NCBI GenBank assembly: GCA_961205875.1
Contig: OY540809.1
Location: forward strand, 30,702,267-30,766,266
Length of the DNA stretch: 64,000 nucleotides
Origin: Sialis fuliginosa
Taxonomy: Eukaryota > Arthropoda > Insecta > Megaloptera > Sialidae
Reading direction: 5' to 3'
Under the pieces are notes generated by a model. That model was not told where the DNA came from, made no database searches, and saw nothing but the letters and a program-made list of their open reading frames with translations. Every line of letters begins with the position of its first letter. The first letter of the stretch is position 1. The translations under genes and the position numbers were made by a program. Positions 1 through 11,499 of this stretch are shown here, piece by piece.

Positions 1-60
1 AACCACGGACCTATTGGTTAACGATCTGTTATCGTTACCGCTAGGCCAACAGACGCTTAT
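1..60 (-). repeat. tRNA-like head of a SINE or degraded tRNA, cut by the window edge
   Basis: Read on the minus strand, this has a pol III A-box-like stretch (GGCCTAGCGGTAACG) and, about 30 bases later, the start of a B-box-like stretch (GGTCCGTGGTT) that runs off the window. Spacing and motifs fit a tRNA-derived SINE head. The intervening part does not fold into an obvious anticodon arm, so a functional tRNA is unlikely. The SINE body would lie outside the window. Confidence 0.4.
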
Positions 61-897
61 GGCTATAATTTAAACAATTAGGTATATATGCAGCATTAAA
101 AAATATTTTGGGTCATATCTTCTAAACTATTACCCGTCTACGCCCAAAACCGGGTATAGGTGTTATCAGGGGACCCTCCTCTACAACATATTTCAATATG
201 AAGAAAATCTGAAAGAACAAGTTGGAGTGTTGCCCTTGTCAGAACACACACCCCAACAATATAAAATAAAATAAGTGACTCTGTAGAACAATGCAGAACA
301 AATATACAATTTGATTGGGCTATATGTATTTAAAAAAATACTGGAACAAATTTTAAATAGTATCCTTTTAAATTTAAAGTTGTTTCCTTTTGCGTTTATA
401 AATTATGTACTGGTTGTGCGTATCAGGAAATACGGTTTTATAAAATAATTTGAATAATCAATTATATTTGCATACAATTTAAAATTCTCTATCTAGGCGC
501 ATGTTTGCTTTAAATTCGATTATCACTGCTTCTTTTTTTATTATAATATCAAATATACATTTTCAAGAATATTTTTTCCAATAACTAAGGGTTGCTATTG
601 GTAATATAGAAGTAAGTATGTGTATTTTTTATGACTGTGTACATTTTATTTAATTAAATAAGAAGTAGAATGAGAGTTTTAATATAAAATATATAAGTTT
701 ATACAGGTTGTTCGCCAGAATCGAGTGATCATTGCTAACTTTGTTATTATTGCAGCTAGATGATCGGTTAAATGGGGAAAGTATTAGTATTTTTCCCGGG
801 ATGAATAATGGCGGTGTCAAAAAATCAATTGAATGTCAAATTTATGAGATATATTTAAATATAACTTTTTTTAATGGAATAACCTGTTTATTGGATT
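61..897. other. No recognisable feature
   Basis: AT-rich sequence without a convincing gene or element. The short open frame at 732-926 has no coding character: AT-rich codons and no recognisable motif. Confidence 0.5.
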
Positions 898-1285
898 TTA
901 TAGCTGAGAATGTTCTCTTCATATGATTAAAAAATTTAATGATTAAACATTTTAAAATAATAATTTCAGGTATTTATGCCTTATTTCGCAAATGTTTAAC
1001 GTTTTTGAGTATTATTGATAAAAAATTATAATTAACTATAATAAATAATATTTTTCTTTATCAATAAAGTTCAAAAACATTAAAAATCTGTGAACTAATG
1101 ACATAAATACCTGAAACTATTGTTTTCAAATTTTTAATCATTGTTTGTATTCTATTAAATCTGCATAGCACACTATTTTTTTATATTTTCTATTAATTTT
1201 TACTTGTTATAACTTGTTTTCTAACAATTTTACCACCATGCATGTATTACACTTTTATAAAGAAAACATTCTCAGATATATGTAC
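898..1285. repeat. Imperfect foldback (inverted repeat)
   Basis: The left arm (about 898-1035) and right arm (about 1050-1285) are inverted copies. Shared landmarks are GCTGAGAATGTT, TTTCAGGTATTTATG and TTTTTGAGTATTATTGAT, with a loop of about 20 bases. The right arm carries about 110 extra bases. No protein coding is seen. It is a small non-autonomous foldback/MITE of unknown superfamily. Confidence 0.55.
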
Positions 1286-1307
1286 AATCAAAAAATAATA
1301 TACAGGG

Positions 1308-1612
1308 TATTCAATAAATATCTGCCATGGGAGCCACGGGACTTTCTCATATGTAGTCTTGCCAGTGATCAGTGTACGTGATTCTTATTTTATTAAAATA
1401 TATTTATGATAAACAAATAAAAGATAGAATAAAATGAATGTGACATATTATAGATTTCTTATCTGTTATGAACCATTTTAATTATAATTAATTTTTTTTC
1501 TTCAATAATTTTTTTCGAAAAAATGAATAGAACATAAATTATAGATAGTAATATTACCTATAATTTTTAACTTGAACATTTTTCTCTAATTCGCATTGTT
1601 TCAAAATTATAT
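1308..1612 (-). repeat. Family A dispersed repeat, partial copy 1
   Basis: It matches the 3' portions of the copies at 4737-5650 and 47549-48428. It shares the end block ATATCTGCC..GGGA.CC and GGGACTTTCT.ATA, and the block AATAGAACATAAATTATAGAT. The copy stops at the hAT MITE at 1621 and does not resume after it, so it was truncated. Confidence 0.6.
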
Positions 1613-1620
1613 ATTATAAG

Positions 1621-1905
1621 TAGAGATTGGAAAAATAGTTTTTCAACTATTGCGTAAAAATGCATTTTTTATTGTAATTTTTATTACATATCTCCACCGT
1701 TTTCAGAAAACTGGTTTGATTGAACACAATTTGAAATTCTCAACTACTATTCCAACTATTTTTAAACTATTTGCGACACTTTTTACTGCTTCGTTTGCAC
1801 TAAATATTATTAAATCATAAAAAAACTATTTAACAACTCTTTTCCGAAAAAAAATTCAACTAGTAACTATTTCATTGAAAATAACAACTATTTTTCCAAT
1901 CTCTA
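1621..1905. mobile_element. hAT-type MITE with perfect 8-bp target duplication
   Basis: Terminal inverted repeats TAGAGATTGG and CCAATCTCTA bound a 285-bp element. The 8 bases ATTATAAG directly flank it on both sides (1613-1620 and 1906-1913). The 8-bp duplication is diagnostic of hAT transposition. Inside are several ACTATTT/AAATAGT subterminal repeats on both strands and no coding. Confidence 0.85.
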
Positions 1906-1965
1906 ATTATAAGATACATAAGGTTAGTCTAAGGTAAGTGTTTCTATCAGTTATATAAAAATAAC

Positions 1966-2137
1966 TAGCTGTTACTTTAATCTAATCAATTTTCAGGATA
2001 GAAAGTAGCCTTTGTCCTTCCTCAGAATACAAGCCAAATTTCGTCAAGATCGGTTCAGTGGTTTAGCCGTGAAAAGATAACAAACAGACATACATACAGA
2101 GTTACTTTCGCATTTATAGTATTAGTATTAGTATTGA
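1966..2137 (+). mobile_element. Short RTE-like/SINE-like element with ATTAGT tail
   Basis: It begins AACTAGCTGTTACTT and ends in the block GGTTCAGTGGTTTAGCC, then GTTACTTTCGCATTTATA and a short (ATTAGT)n tail. This head and tail are familiar from very common insect retroposons with RTE-type 3' ends. A related copy lies at 54236-54375. Confidence 0.5.
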
Positions 2138-2477
2138 TTACATATAAGCCAATCAAAATAGATTTTTAAATAGAAAACATTCTATTTACCTGTTGTGCGG
2201 GCCTAATAACGGGCATTATTGTAAACAAAAATAAGGTGATTTTAATTTGTTTCCTAAATATGTTAAACACTATTCGAGTTACGCCAAAGACGAAAATAAA
2301 GGATTATATACTAAATTATATTTTTTATAAGAAAGGTCCTTATAACTATCACTGTAAGTTTAACAGTTTCGGTACTACGCGATTTTTTATCGATTTGATG
2401 ACTTATGTACCTACTCTAAATTGCTTTTTTGATATTTATATTATTAGTCCAGGGAACGTAGAAATTTTTACTGGTGT

Positions 2478-3968
2478 AAAATTTGGAAAAATGTATGAGG
2501 TGCCAAATTTAAACAGTGATTAGAACATGTCCAGATGTATATTTCTTGAAAACTCCCTAGCAAAATTTTCTCCGAAACACCCTCAACGAAGGGCCCAAAG
2601 TTTTGTTTTACAAGGATTTTGTAAACACTCTGTATCTAATTAACCCCGTCTTTGGCATTTTAAACAGATTATTAAATTATCTACAACCTTTTTTAGTATT
2701 ATTTTAACCAAAAATAATTGTATACCTTTCAAAATGGTGGTCAAACTAAAAATTTTACTTTAAAAATGTAAAATTTTGAGTTCGACAGCCTATATCTAGT
2801 AAACTAAAAGTTCGATTAACCCCATTTTTAATATTTCGGGAAGACAATTAAATGCACTACAATCAATTATGACACATTTATGCTCATAAATAACTGTACA
2901 CCTATCAAAAATGCTCTCGAACTCAAAAACACATTATTTTTAATGTATTTTTTTTTGTTTGACCGTTATTTTGTAAGGTATACAATTATGTTCGATTAAA
3001 ATAATAATAAAATAAGTTGTAGGAAATTTTATTATCTGTTTGAAATACGAAAGACGGGGCAAATTGAACATTGTTCATTAGATATAGTATGTTTACAAAA
3101 TCTTTATAAAAAAAAACTTTGGGCTCTTCGTTGAGGGTCTTCCGGGGTAAACTTTGCTAGTTTATACTATATATATTTGCTAGGAAATACAATCTCGGTA
3201 TGTTTTAACCGCTGGCTAAATTTAGTACCTCAAACATTATCTTAAAATTCAAAATTTTATTGTAATATAAAATAGCAATATTTATGTACAGTAACATACC
3301 TACATATACATTTAACATCTTCCTATATTACGTACAGGAAGAATAAATACGAACAAAACCTATTATTGAACTAATTTAAAATAAATCTTAATACTGGCCC
3401 TTATGAAGAACATTTTTAGACTTTTTCGAAGTTTATGAGGTTAATAATTTCGGTGTACCATATCGTCAAACACAAGACACAAACACAAGTATGTAAGATA
3501 TTATAATGGTTTCGTAAAATTACTGTAACTAATGATCCGAAAATCAGATTAACACCTGATTTCATGTTTTGGATAGATAATTAAATGTGCAACAATATAC
3601 TGTAAGATTGTTTCAACAAAAATGATTTTATGTTATTCAAAATGGCTGCCTAACTAAAAAAATCATTTTTAAAGTAAAATTTTTAGTTTGACCACCATTT
3701 TGAAAAGTATACAATTATTTCTGGTTAAAATAATAATAAAAAAGGTTGTAGATAATTTAATTATCTGTTTAAAATGCGAAAGACGGGGTTGATTGAACAT
3801 TCCGTTCATTAGATACAGAGTGTTTACAAAATCCTTGAAAAACAAAACTTTGGGCCCTTGGTTGAGGGTGTTCCGGAGAAAATTTTGCTAGGGAGTTTTC
3901 AGGAAATATACATCTGGACATGTTCTAATCACTGTTTAAATTTGGCATCTCATACATTTTCCTTGTAT
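2478..3968. repeat. Compound foldback I: one inverted arm and two direct arms
   Basis: The left arm (2478-2780) is the inverse of two direct copies, at about 2795-3245 and 3545-3968. Landmarks: AAGACGGGGTTGATTGAAC, TTTGGGCCCTTCGTTGAGGG and TGGACATGTTCTAATCACTG. The open frame at 2236-2523 only brushes its edge. No coding is evident. The outermost left and right arms resemble each other most; the middle arm is more diverged. Confidence 0.7.
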
Positions 3969-4736
3969 TTTTTCCTTTAATTCCTGGGCTATATTTAAAT
4001 ATTGAATAAAAAATGTGTCCGTATTTATTTCATTATCTTTTTTTATATCTTTTATCTATTTTTAATACGAGAAACTCTACAGTTATTGTAAAGGGTTTTT
4101 GTAATACAGTTTAATAAGAACTATAGCAAGATAAATACATAGCTTAAGATAAAATGTTAGTAGTAGTAGTTTTTAATTAGTCCGTACCTGTAAAAACTTT
4201 ATTTGGAACAACTTTGGTATCTTTTAGATGTAGCCGTAGTTTGTGAATGGGGACAAAAGTTTTATCATAACCTATGAACATGGGGTAAAAGTTGCAACAG
4301 GCTGGAGTTTGTAATGTCAAAATCGAAGAATAAATTAATGAAGTTTTATTTAAATTTTGCAACATTTGTTTTAAACTCGTATCACGAAAATTCCATTCGT
4401 GGTTTAAAATTTTGTCGTACCTACTTATAAATATGTAGGAAATCTAAAACTGATATTTTGTCTCTGCGTAGTCTGGCAGAAAGAAAGACTATGAAGTTAT
4501 TAAAAATTTCACTACATAAAAAATAAAATTTGTGGTTTTTATTTTATTTTTTTAAATTATTAAAAACAGTTTCAAAAATAATGATTGTTATGTAACATTG
4601 AGGTATAAAAGGGAAAATTAGATAATTGGTTATTTCAACCTGTTCTTTCCATATTTTAATATGACTGATTGGTTTATTTTTGTGATAGAATCAGTTTATT
4701 ATCATGTATAGCTTATAATTTCATAATATATATAAA
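3969..4736. other. No recognisable feature
   Basis: AT-rich. The minus frame at 4177-4365 has neither coding bias nor a known motif. Confidence 0.5.
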
Positions 4737-5650
4737 AAAATATCTACTTTGGGACCCATGGGACTTTCTTATACGTAATCTTGACAGTGAACAGTGTATG
4801 TGATTCTTAAGTTATTAAAACACATTTCTGACAAACTAATAAAAGATAAAATAAAATGAATGGGATATAAACTATAGATAATATTATTCTCTACATTATG
4901 TATCCTCGAATATTTTGAACATTTTTACAGAAAACGGATGTTTACTCTTGTCAATTTTTGAATTATTTTTTAAATAAGAAAAAAATATTTTAGATAAAAA
5001 ATGTCGAGTATGTTATTATCTCTCATTTATTCCCCATACATTTTTTCCAACATTTATGATTTACCCAGAAATAATTTTTTAAATAATTATGTAGACTCAC
5101 CCACACTATTCACTCTTAGTATTACGTATAAGAAAGTCCAATAGTACCTATGGCAAACACGCACACTGTTCAATCTCTGTAATACGTATAAGAAAGTCCC
5201 ATGACACTCAGGGCAGATATTTCTTCTCTGAATTATAATTAAAAAAAAATTTCAAGAATGTGTTTTTTCGTAGTAATGAATAGAACATAAATTATAGATA
5301 TTAATATTACCTACAATTTTTAACTTGGCATATTTCTCTATTTCGCACTGTTTCAAAGTAAATCGAAAAATTCAAAAATCGATGTAGGTAAACATTCGTT
5401 GAAAAGATCATTTTAAAAAATATGGCGTTTTCTTCCCAGACAAAAATTAATCTTAAATATAAAATTTCACCCTTCTACGATTTGTCGTATTTGAGTTACA
5501 GAGCTTACAGACAGACAGGCCGGCAGACGGACGCACAGACATCATGGAGAAAATAGTTAGAATGGATTCAGGGAAGGTCAAAATGGATAATTCCATCAAA
5601 ATCCGGATTTCGAAAAAAATCGGATTCACTATAAAAGTAATAACTCTACT
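4737..5650 (-). repeat. Family A dispersed repeat, copy 2
   Basis: Near full length. On the minus strand it has a (GTCT/GTCC)n microsatellite (plus-strand CAGACAGACAGG near 5508) close to its 5' end, and ends near 4737 in ..GGTCCCAAAGTAGATA. An inverted copy of the end block (CTTTCTTATACGTA) at 5150-5220 shows two ends facing each other. Microsatellite near one end and a GGCAGATATTT-type end resemble DINE-1-like elements, but this assignment is inference. Confidence 0.6.
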
Positions 5651-6156
5651 TGTAATAATATAGATTTAACAAAATGAATTTAAACAAATCAAAAGCCAGG
5701 AAAATATAAAATAATGTACAAAATATTAAGGGTGCATACATTTTGAAGCTTTGTTTAAAGAGAATAAAGAAAATAATCTAACGGAAATATGAATGAATTC
5801 AAAATTCTCTGGTTTGCTGAAATATGCTAATGTTTCTCAGCAGTTTGAAGTCAGTCGCCCGAAAAACAATTTTGTATAATTTATAGAACACTAAATCAAA
5901 TATTCATCAAACAAAGTTTAACTTTAAATCTTTCTTTCGTTGCATAAATAAAAATGATTAAATCGTGAATTATTTAATATACCAATGATAGCATACCAAA
6001 TGCTAATTTAAGGGTAACATATGAGTAGACGACGGAAAAAATAGGTGAATTTTGGGAATTATTATCTCAAAACTAATTGTTCGATTTCATTCGGGTTTAT
6101 TTTATTCTAAAGTATATAAGTATATTGAGGTTTGTTTACAATTTGTTTTATGAATA
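5651..6156. repeat. Mostly unassigned; contains repeat N at 6018-6065
   Basis: The block ATATGAGTAGACGACGGA followed by AAAATAGGTGAATTTTGGG recurs inverted at 14866-14912. The rest is AT-rich without features. Confidence 0.45.
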
Positions 6157-6562
6157 AATATCAACTGAGAGCGCTGCTGTCGTGGCCGGCAAAAACATGT
6201 CCTTCGATGAGTTTCCCAGGATCACTGGCAGTCGGTTGATCTGAAACAAGAATTTCAAAGAGATTCTTAGAAGTTTATACCTATATTATCTAACTAAATA
6301 GGATTTTTTGCAAAAACATTTTTTCTCGAAATAGTGCCTGATTGAACTTAACGTTCATTTTTCAACCACAATATCCGACCCTTCTAGCTCGATAAAAAAA
6401 CACTAACCGAGTAAAAAAAAACCTACGTAGCGAAGGACATCATACATTAACTTCTAAGAAAATCTTTTAAACTGTTTCAGATCAACAGACTGCTAGTAAT
6501 CCTTGGAACCGCACCGAGGGACATGTTTTACGCCGGCCACGACAGAAGCGCTCCCAGTTGAT
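6157..6562. repeat. Foldback O with GC-richer arms
   Basis: The left arm (6157-6275) and right arm (about 6440-6562) are inverted and roughly 85% alike by eye. They share GAGCGCT.CTGTCGTGGCC, AACATGTCC and GTTGATCTGAAACA. The arms are GC-richer than their surroundings. Both arms have an acceptor-like TTTCAG before an open stretch, but the two copies differ by an indel, so coding is not conserved. Confidence 0.6.
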
Positions 6563-6597
6563 ATATACCCGGGGTTGATCTTCATTTTGGAACAAAT

Positions 6598-7268
6598 CAG
6601 ATCTTTGTAGATCTTTGTAGATCGTTGTAGGTCTTTGCAGATAGTTGTAGATCTCTGTAGATCTTTGAAGATCGTGATCTTTGTAGATCGTTGTAGATTG
6701 TTGTAGGTCTTTGCAGATAGTTGTAGATCTTTGCAGATCGTTATAGATCTTTGCAGATAGTTGTAGGTCGTTGTAGGTCGTTGTAGGTCGTTGCAGATCT
6801 TTGTAGATCGTTGCAGATCTTTGCATATCGTGATCTTTATAGATAGTTGTAGATTTTTGCAGATCGTTGTAAATCTTTGCAGATCGTTGTTAATCTTTGT
6901 AGATCGTTATAGATCTTTGCAGATCGTGATCTTAATAGATCGTTGTAGATCTTTGCAGATAGTTGTAGATCGTTGTAGGTCGTTGCAGATCTTTGTAGAT
7001 CGCTGTTGATCTTTGCAGATCGTTGTAGGTCTTTGCAGATAGTTGTAGATCTTTGCAGATCGTGATCTTAATAGATCGTTGTAGATCTTTGCAGATAGTT
7101 GTAGATCTTTGTAGATCGCTGTTGATCTTTGTAGATCGTTGCAGATCTTTGCAGATCGTGATCTTTATAGATCGTTGTAGATCTTTGCAGATCGTTGTAA
7201 ATCTTTGCAGATCGTTGTTGATCTTTGTAGATCGTTGTACATCTTTGCAGATCGTCGTAGATCGTGAG
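6598..7268. repeat. 10-bp GATC minisatellite array
   Basis: About 67 tandem units of 10 bp with the pattern AGATC[T/G]TTG[T/C], so GATC recurs every 10 bases. A few 8-base slips (AGATCGTG then ATCTTT) break the register. Because 10 is not a multiple of 3, three units give a 10-residue repeat in any frame, so long spurious open frames appear on both strands. It is preceded by GTTGATCTTCATTTTGGAAC, shared with module Y. Confidence 0.9.
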
Positions 7269-7378
7269 ATTGAAACGTATTGTTTGTATTTTTTTTTTCA
7301 TTTTATTAAATTTAATAATAATATCTTATGTTTCTATGTTGTATTAACAGTAAATATTGAATTTTTCTCTGTTGCGCT

Positions 7379-7712
7379 ACTTATGGTATTCATTATAGAA
7401 AATCGTAAATATCTCGACTCCTGTGCTAGATAGAGGGTTGTTTTGCCCCCCGCACACCCCTAGTATCCCGAAGTATTTTTCCCGCTGGATCGAATGAGAC
7501 CAACCCTTCATCTGTTTACAGGGGGTGAGTTGTGAATTTATTTATTAATTTAATACACGGGCCTCAAATATCATTCAATACGTTTCTGTAAATTTTTTTT
7601 TATTGATTGAATTATAAACAAGGTTTCTATATAGTATATGTGTATTTGTTATTTAAGGTAGACAAAAGTTTATTTATGAATAAGTACATATTATTATGTA
7701 TGTATAATATAT
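7379..7712 (+). repeat. Module X, copy 1
   Basis: About 334 bp, nearly identical to 8047-8383. Landmarks: CTCGACTCCTGTGCTAGATA, a C-rich run, TTTTTCCCGCTGGAT and ACACGGGCCTCAAATATC. Diverged, internally repeated copies lie at 20245-20480. It behaves as a repeat unit with no coding. Confidence 0.75.
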
Positions 7713-7714
7713 GA

Positions 7715-8046
7715 ATTCGTATATATAAGCCAAGTCGGATCAGTTAGTAATAAGGTAATACAATACATATATGGTAGTTCTCTTCTCCAGGATTGCTCTT
7801 CGAACCCAGTTACTGCGGGGAAGTCAAGCTGTGTGTGTGTACAAAAACAGAATCAAATCCCCGATCTACGCAGATCTGTGTTGATCTTCATTTTGGAACA
7901 TATCAACGCAGATCTACGGAGATCAACGCAGATCAACACAGATCTGTGTTGATCTGCGTTTATATGTTTCAAAATGAAGATCAAAACAGATCTGTAAAAA
8001 TGCAGATCTGATTTGATCACTTTAGATCTGAAATTTTTTCCCGGGT
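7715..8046 (+). repeat. Module Y, copy 1 (TATA-like start, GATC-rich palindrome)
   Basis: Starts ATTCGTATATATAAGCC, then GGATCAGTTAGTAATAAGG: a TATA box plus an arthropod-type TCAGT initiator spacing, as in some LTR promoters. It ends with GATC-rich 10-base units (AACGCAGATC) forming a palindrome between 7880 and 7985, then TTTTTTCCCGGGTA. Second copy at 12189-12560. Whether this is part of an LTR element or a satellite unit is unresolved. Confidence 0.55.
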
Positions 8047-8383
8047 ACTTATGGTATTCATTATAGAAAATCGTAAATATCTCGACTCCTGTGCTAGATA
8101 GAGGGTTGTTTTGCCCCCCCCACACCCCTATTATCCCGAAGTATTTTTCCCGCTGGATTGAATGAGACCAATTACAACCCTTCATCTGTGACAGGGGGTG
8201 AGTTGTGAATTTATTTATTAATTTAATACACGGGCCTCAAATATCATTCAATACGTTTCTGTACAATTTTTTTTTAATTGATTAAATTATAAACAAGGTT
8301 TCTATATAGTATATGTGTATTTGTTATTTAAGGTAGACAAAAGTTTATTTATGAATAAGTACATATTATTATGTATCTACTAT
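8047..8383 (+). repeat. Module X, copy 2
   Basis: Direct repeat of 7379-7712, directly after module Y. It includes an extra TTACAACCC segment absent from copy 1 and matching the diverged copy near 20270. Confidence 0.75.
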
Positions 8384-9727
8384 ATATAACGAAGTGTCCT
8401 CACTGATAATCATTTTTTTGACCATTTCCACTCATCGGAGAACCTTGAAATTTGGTATATACATTCCTTGGGGGTAAAAAATAACAACTAGTGGGCCTTT
8501 TTTGAATAAGTTTATAAATGGGGTAACAAGGGGCCCCCAATTTTTCAAAAAAAAAGTTAGAATTTTTGTATTATTTTTTTTATATTCCTTGGGCGATATA
8601 ATGTAAGGTTCAAATTTCAGATTTAAAAAAAATGAAAAAAAAAGGAAAAAAAAAGTTTTGATGTAAAAAAGTATCAAAACGAAAACCGATATTAGATTTT
8701 TTTAATTTTTTTCAAATACTTTGGTTAATTGACAACCATGAACCCGTGTCTGATTTTTGAAAAAGATATGTTAAAGAGGAGAAAATAAACAAAATACGTT
8801 TACATATAATGCGCTTTAAGCATTTACTAAATTAATTGCAAATGTCGTAACTATGGATACATTATATTTTATTGATTATTTTAAAAAATTAAAAATGTCA
8901 GTGGCCATTTAAAATTTTGAAGTGAACAATAAAATATAACAAAAAAGAAATATAAAGAACATAACGAATGAAAAAATATGCACAACTCTAATGTAATATA
9001 TAATTAAAATTTTCATAAATTTTGACAAAAAAATTGAAGACAAACAATTACAGCATTCGAATGACTAACATTCGGCATAACATAGGTAATACATTAAAAT
9101 TTAAAACTTAAAGTTATTGATATATCAATATTTTTACCTACATAGGTATTTTAAATATCAGAAGTATTTATTTAATTAACAATTAACATTGACGTAATTT
9201 TAAATGATATTTTTTTAATTGTTAGCATTTGTACATCTGTTAAGGATCCACATTTACTTATCTATGTATGCAAGCATCTGTGCATCTGTACCAATCTGTA
9301 TATCATACATCTAAAATGTCAATGTGTATCTACTGTGTTCTAACGGCTCTAACTTTTAAATAGTTGAACTGATTTCAAATGATTTATTGCGAATTGTTCG
9401 AATACAGTGACAAAATTCGTTTAATTTACAAGAATATTTGATTCTAAAAAAGGTTAATCTTTTTTAATACGAAATGTAGGTATATACTAATATATAGTTA
9501 ATTGTAATTAATTGTAGAAGGGATGTACAACAAGAATGTATACAAGCTACTAATAATATATTTATATAGAAACATTGATTTAATTTAGATGACTTTTTGA
9601 AAGACACGAGGAGAAAAACCGAAAATGAAATTATTTTTAATATTCATAAAATGTTATTTCAAATCATGTAAGTATATACAATATATTTAAAAGTCAGCAT
9701 TATTCCATTATCATAAAAAAGTAATTA
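8384..9727. other. No gene; one repeat-like fragment at 8400-8600
   Basis: 8400-8600 holds the motif CCTTGAAATTTGGTATATAC followed by GGGGGTAA and GGGGCCCCC, a type of sequence common in dispersed insect repeats. The remainder to 9727 is very AT-rich with nothing recognisable. Confidence 0.4.
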
Positions 9728-9893
9728 TCATCTGTAGGCTTTCATGGCTGTTCATATATGAACTTTGGTTTCCGAACTGATGTCAACGTTTAAATGTTTT
9801 TTTGTTGCCGTTGTCCATATGAACACATGTATGGCTTGATGTTTCGACTTCCATGTCGGAGTCTTTTTCATATAAGACTAAAGGTATGTGTAA
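9728..9893. mobile_element. Penelope-like terminal repeat fragment (tentative)
   Basis: Contains GTAGGCTTTCATGGC and, downstream, GATGTTTCGACTTCCATG then TCGGAGTC. The reverse complement resembles the GAAGA..CGAAACRTC block typical of Penelope-like terminal repeats. It is short and lacks reverse transcriptase. Confidence 0.3.
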
Positions 9894-9895
9894 TA

Positions 9896-11303
9896 CAGGG
9901 TGACAGATTAAGAGTAACCCATTCTTAATTAATAATATCGAAATAAGTAATCACTTAGGGTGCGTTCCAGATGGCACTTGTAATATTACGATCGTTGATT
10001 ACATCGTTCCGTTTGGCGTTTGAAACGATCATGACGTGTCAAATATTCTGAATGATGCAATTGTAAGAACCAATGAGTGTCAGTAAAAGCCAGAAATTAA
10101 ACCGGATATATCTGATACAATTCCTTATACGTATATACCAAAGTTGTAAACAACGGAGTTAGCGGACATCTGTCAGGAGAGTAAGTCCCTCCTTTTTTAT
10201 AATTTAATTAAATATCCTTAAGATTCTTTGTTTACCGGGGTTCATATTTTTCATCGTTGAAATGATTTGCATTATTTTGTGATTGTTGCAGAAATCAAAA
10301 TTTGCATTTTACAATAATTTCTACAATCAAAATTATTTCTATGCCGGATAGTTAAAATATTTTTAAAAAAACTATTATAATAATGTTTTTTAACTGTGAT
10401 ATTTTTCTTTGTTCTGTATTATTTTTAGTTTTGAACGAGTTAAAATTAAAAAAATTACCAAAAAAAACATTTATTTTTTCAGTTAATACGATAAGGAGTT
10501 AAAACTAACAGGGAATTGCTTAAGAGGTTCACGTGCATTACTTTCCTTCAATAATAATTTCACCGAAGAACCTCATTATGTTCTGATGAAGGAAGTATTC
10601 AGTCAAACATTTGGTGTTCCTAACCACCACCCGAAGAACCAGCCGTTCTTCAATAATGTTTACACATTCAGTGTTTTGGATAATCGTATATGGTTCAGGA
10701 ACTTCCAGATACTGTCAGAAGACGGCGCTTTGGCTGAAATAGGGTCCAGATTCATCCCTGGAACGCACTTTTAGTGGGCCTAATTTTATCTATCAAATCT
10801 TTTGTGAACCTTAAAGTTTTTGTAAAAATGGTGTTATGGCCGATTGATGGTTTTCGACAGACGAGTAACACAAATTCTGTTTATTCCTCTCGCCAAGAAA
10901 TTGGAAATGCGCTTCGTTGCTCATAATTATGATGTTAACAAAATTATTCCCTCTATCTAAAATCCAACGACTGAAATCCAAACATGTGTTTAAGTCATTT
11001 GGAAAAAGTTTTTGAGCGTTTTGCCATTTGTATGGATGAAAGTGTAAATCTTTCTTCAAAATTAGATTTGATTGATTAAAATTTGCTTCAATCCTGTTTG
11101 TTTTTCTTCTCCGATTCACTTCCAATTGTCTTGCGATTTGAAGCCACGGGAACATTTAATTGTTGTCGGAACCACCACTGAGTCTGAATAATTTAATTGG
11201 TTAAGGTTAACAAAAGATTTTACAGTTAAAATTAGGTTCACTAAGTGATTACTGTTTTCGATATCATTAATTAAAAATGGGTCACTCTTAATTTGTCACT
11301 CTT
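9896..11303 (-). mobile_element. Degraded Tc1/mariner-type DNA transposon
   Basis: Inverted ends of about 65 bp: left CAGGGTGACAGATTAAGAG, right the complement of AAGAGTGACAAATTAAGAG; both continue to GTAATCACTTAG. TA flanks both ends (9894-9895, 11304-11305), as expected for IS630-Tc1-mariner elements. Total length is 1408 bp. The minus strand carries remnants of a transposase. Confidence 0.85.
10450..11155 (-). pseudogene. Transposase remnant, Tc1/mariner superfamily
   Basis: An open part (11155-10811) reads ..LKKDLHFHPYKWQNAQKL.. then a segment like IIxSDEAHFxxxGxxNKQN, which is the region of the first catalytic Asp in this transposase group. Here it reads SNEAHFQF, so the catalytic Asp position is Asn. 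Further minus-strand pieces (10780-10540) resemble GPYFF.. and ..LLRxxFGExIIS.. of the same family but lie in broken frames. It is therefore inactive. Confidence 0.7.
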
Positions 11304-11305
11304 TA

Positions 11306-11499
11306 TATTAATTTGAAACATTTTTAATTCTATAGTTATGGCGTAAAAGTTATAAAACAATTTTTTATCGTTGTCGTATCAAAAACAAATGTGATATAAG
11401 TATGTAATATATTTTTATACGACAAGAGTTTAAAACATATCAAACAAAAACACTACGCCAATCGTTCATACTTAGGATACACCAACATGTCAAGGCGAA
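11306..11499. other. Unassigned flank
   Basis: AT-rich, no features seen. Confidence 0.4.

Noticed and set aside
1-60. Functional tRNA gene
   Set aside because: Pol III boxes are visible but the arms do not pair into a cloverleaf and the 3' part is outside the window.
882-1308. A CAGGGT-ended TA-inserting element around 882-1308
   Set aside because: The CAGGGT at 1303 points outward and the left ACCTG is also inverted relative to F and H; the orientation is wrong for element ends.
6480-6570. Kinase-like reading QINRLLVILGTAPRDMF after TTTCAG in foldback O
   Set aside because: The match to MAP kinases is short and stops at LGT; the other arm differs by an indel and several non-synonymous changes, so it is not conserved as coding.
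6482-7433. Long open frames on both strands (for example repeated RSLQIV / YKDLQRS)
   Set aside because: Produced by the 10-bp minisatellite, which leaves frames open on both strands; no real protein feature.
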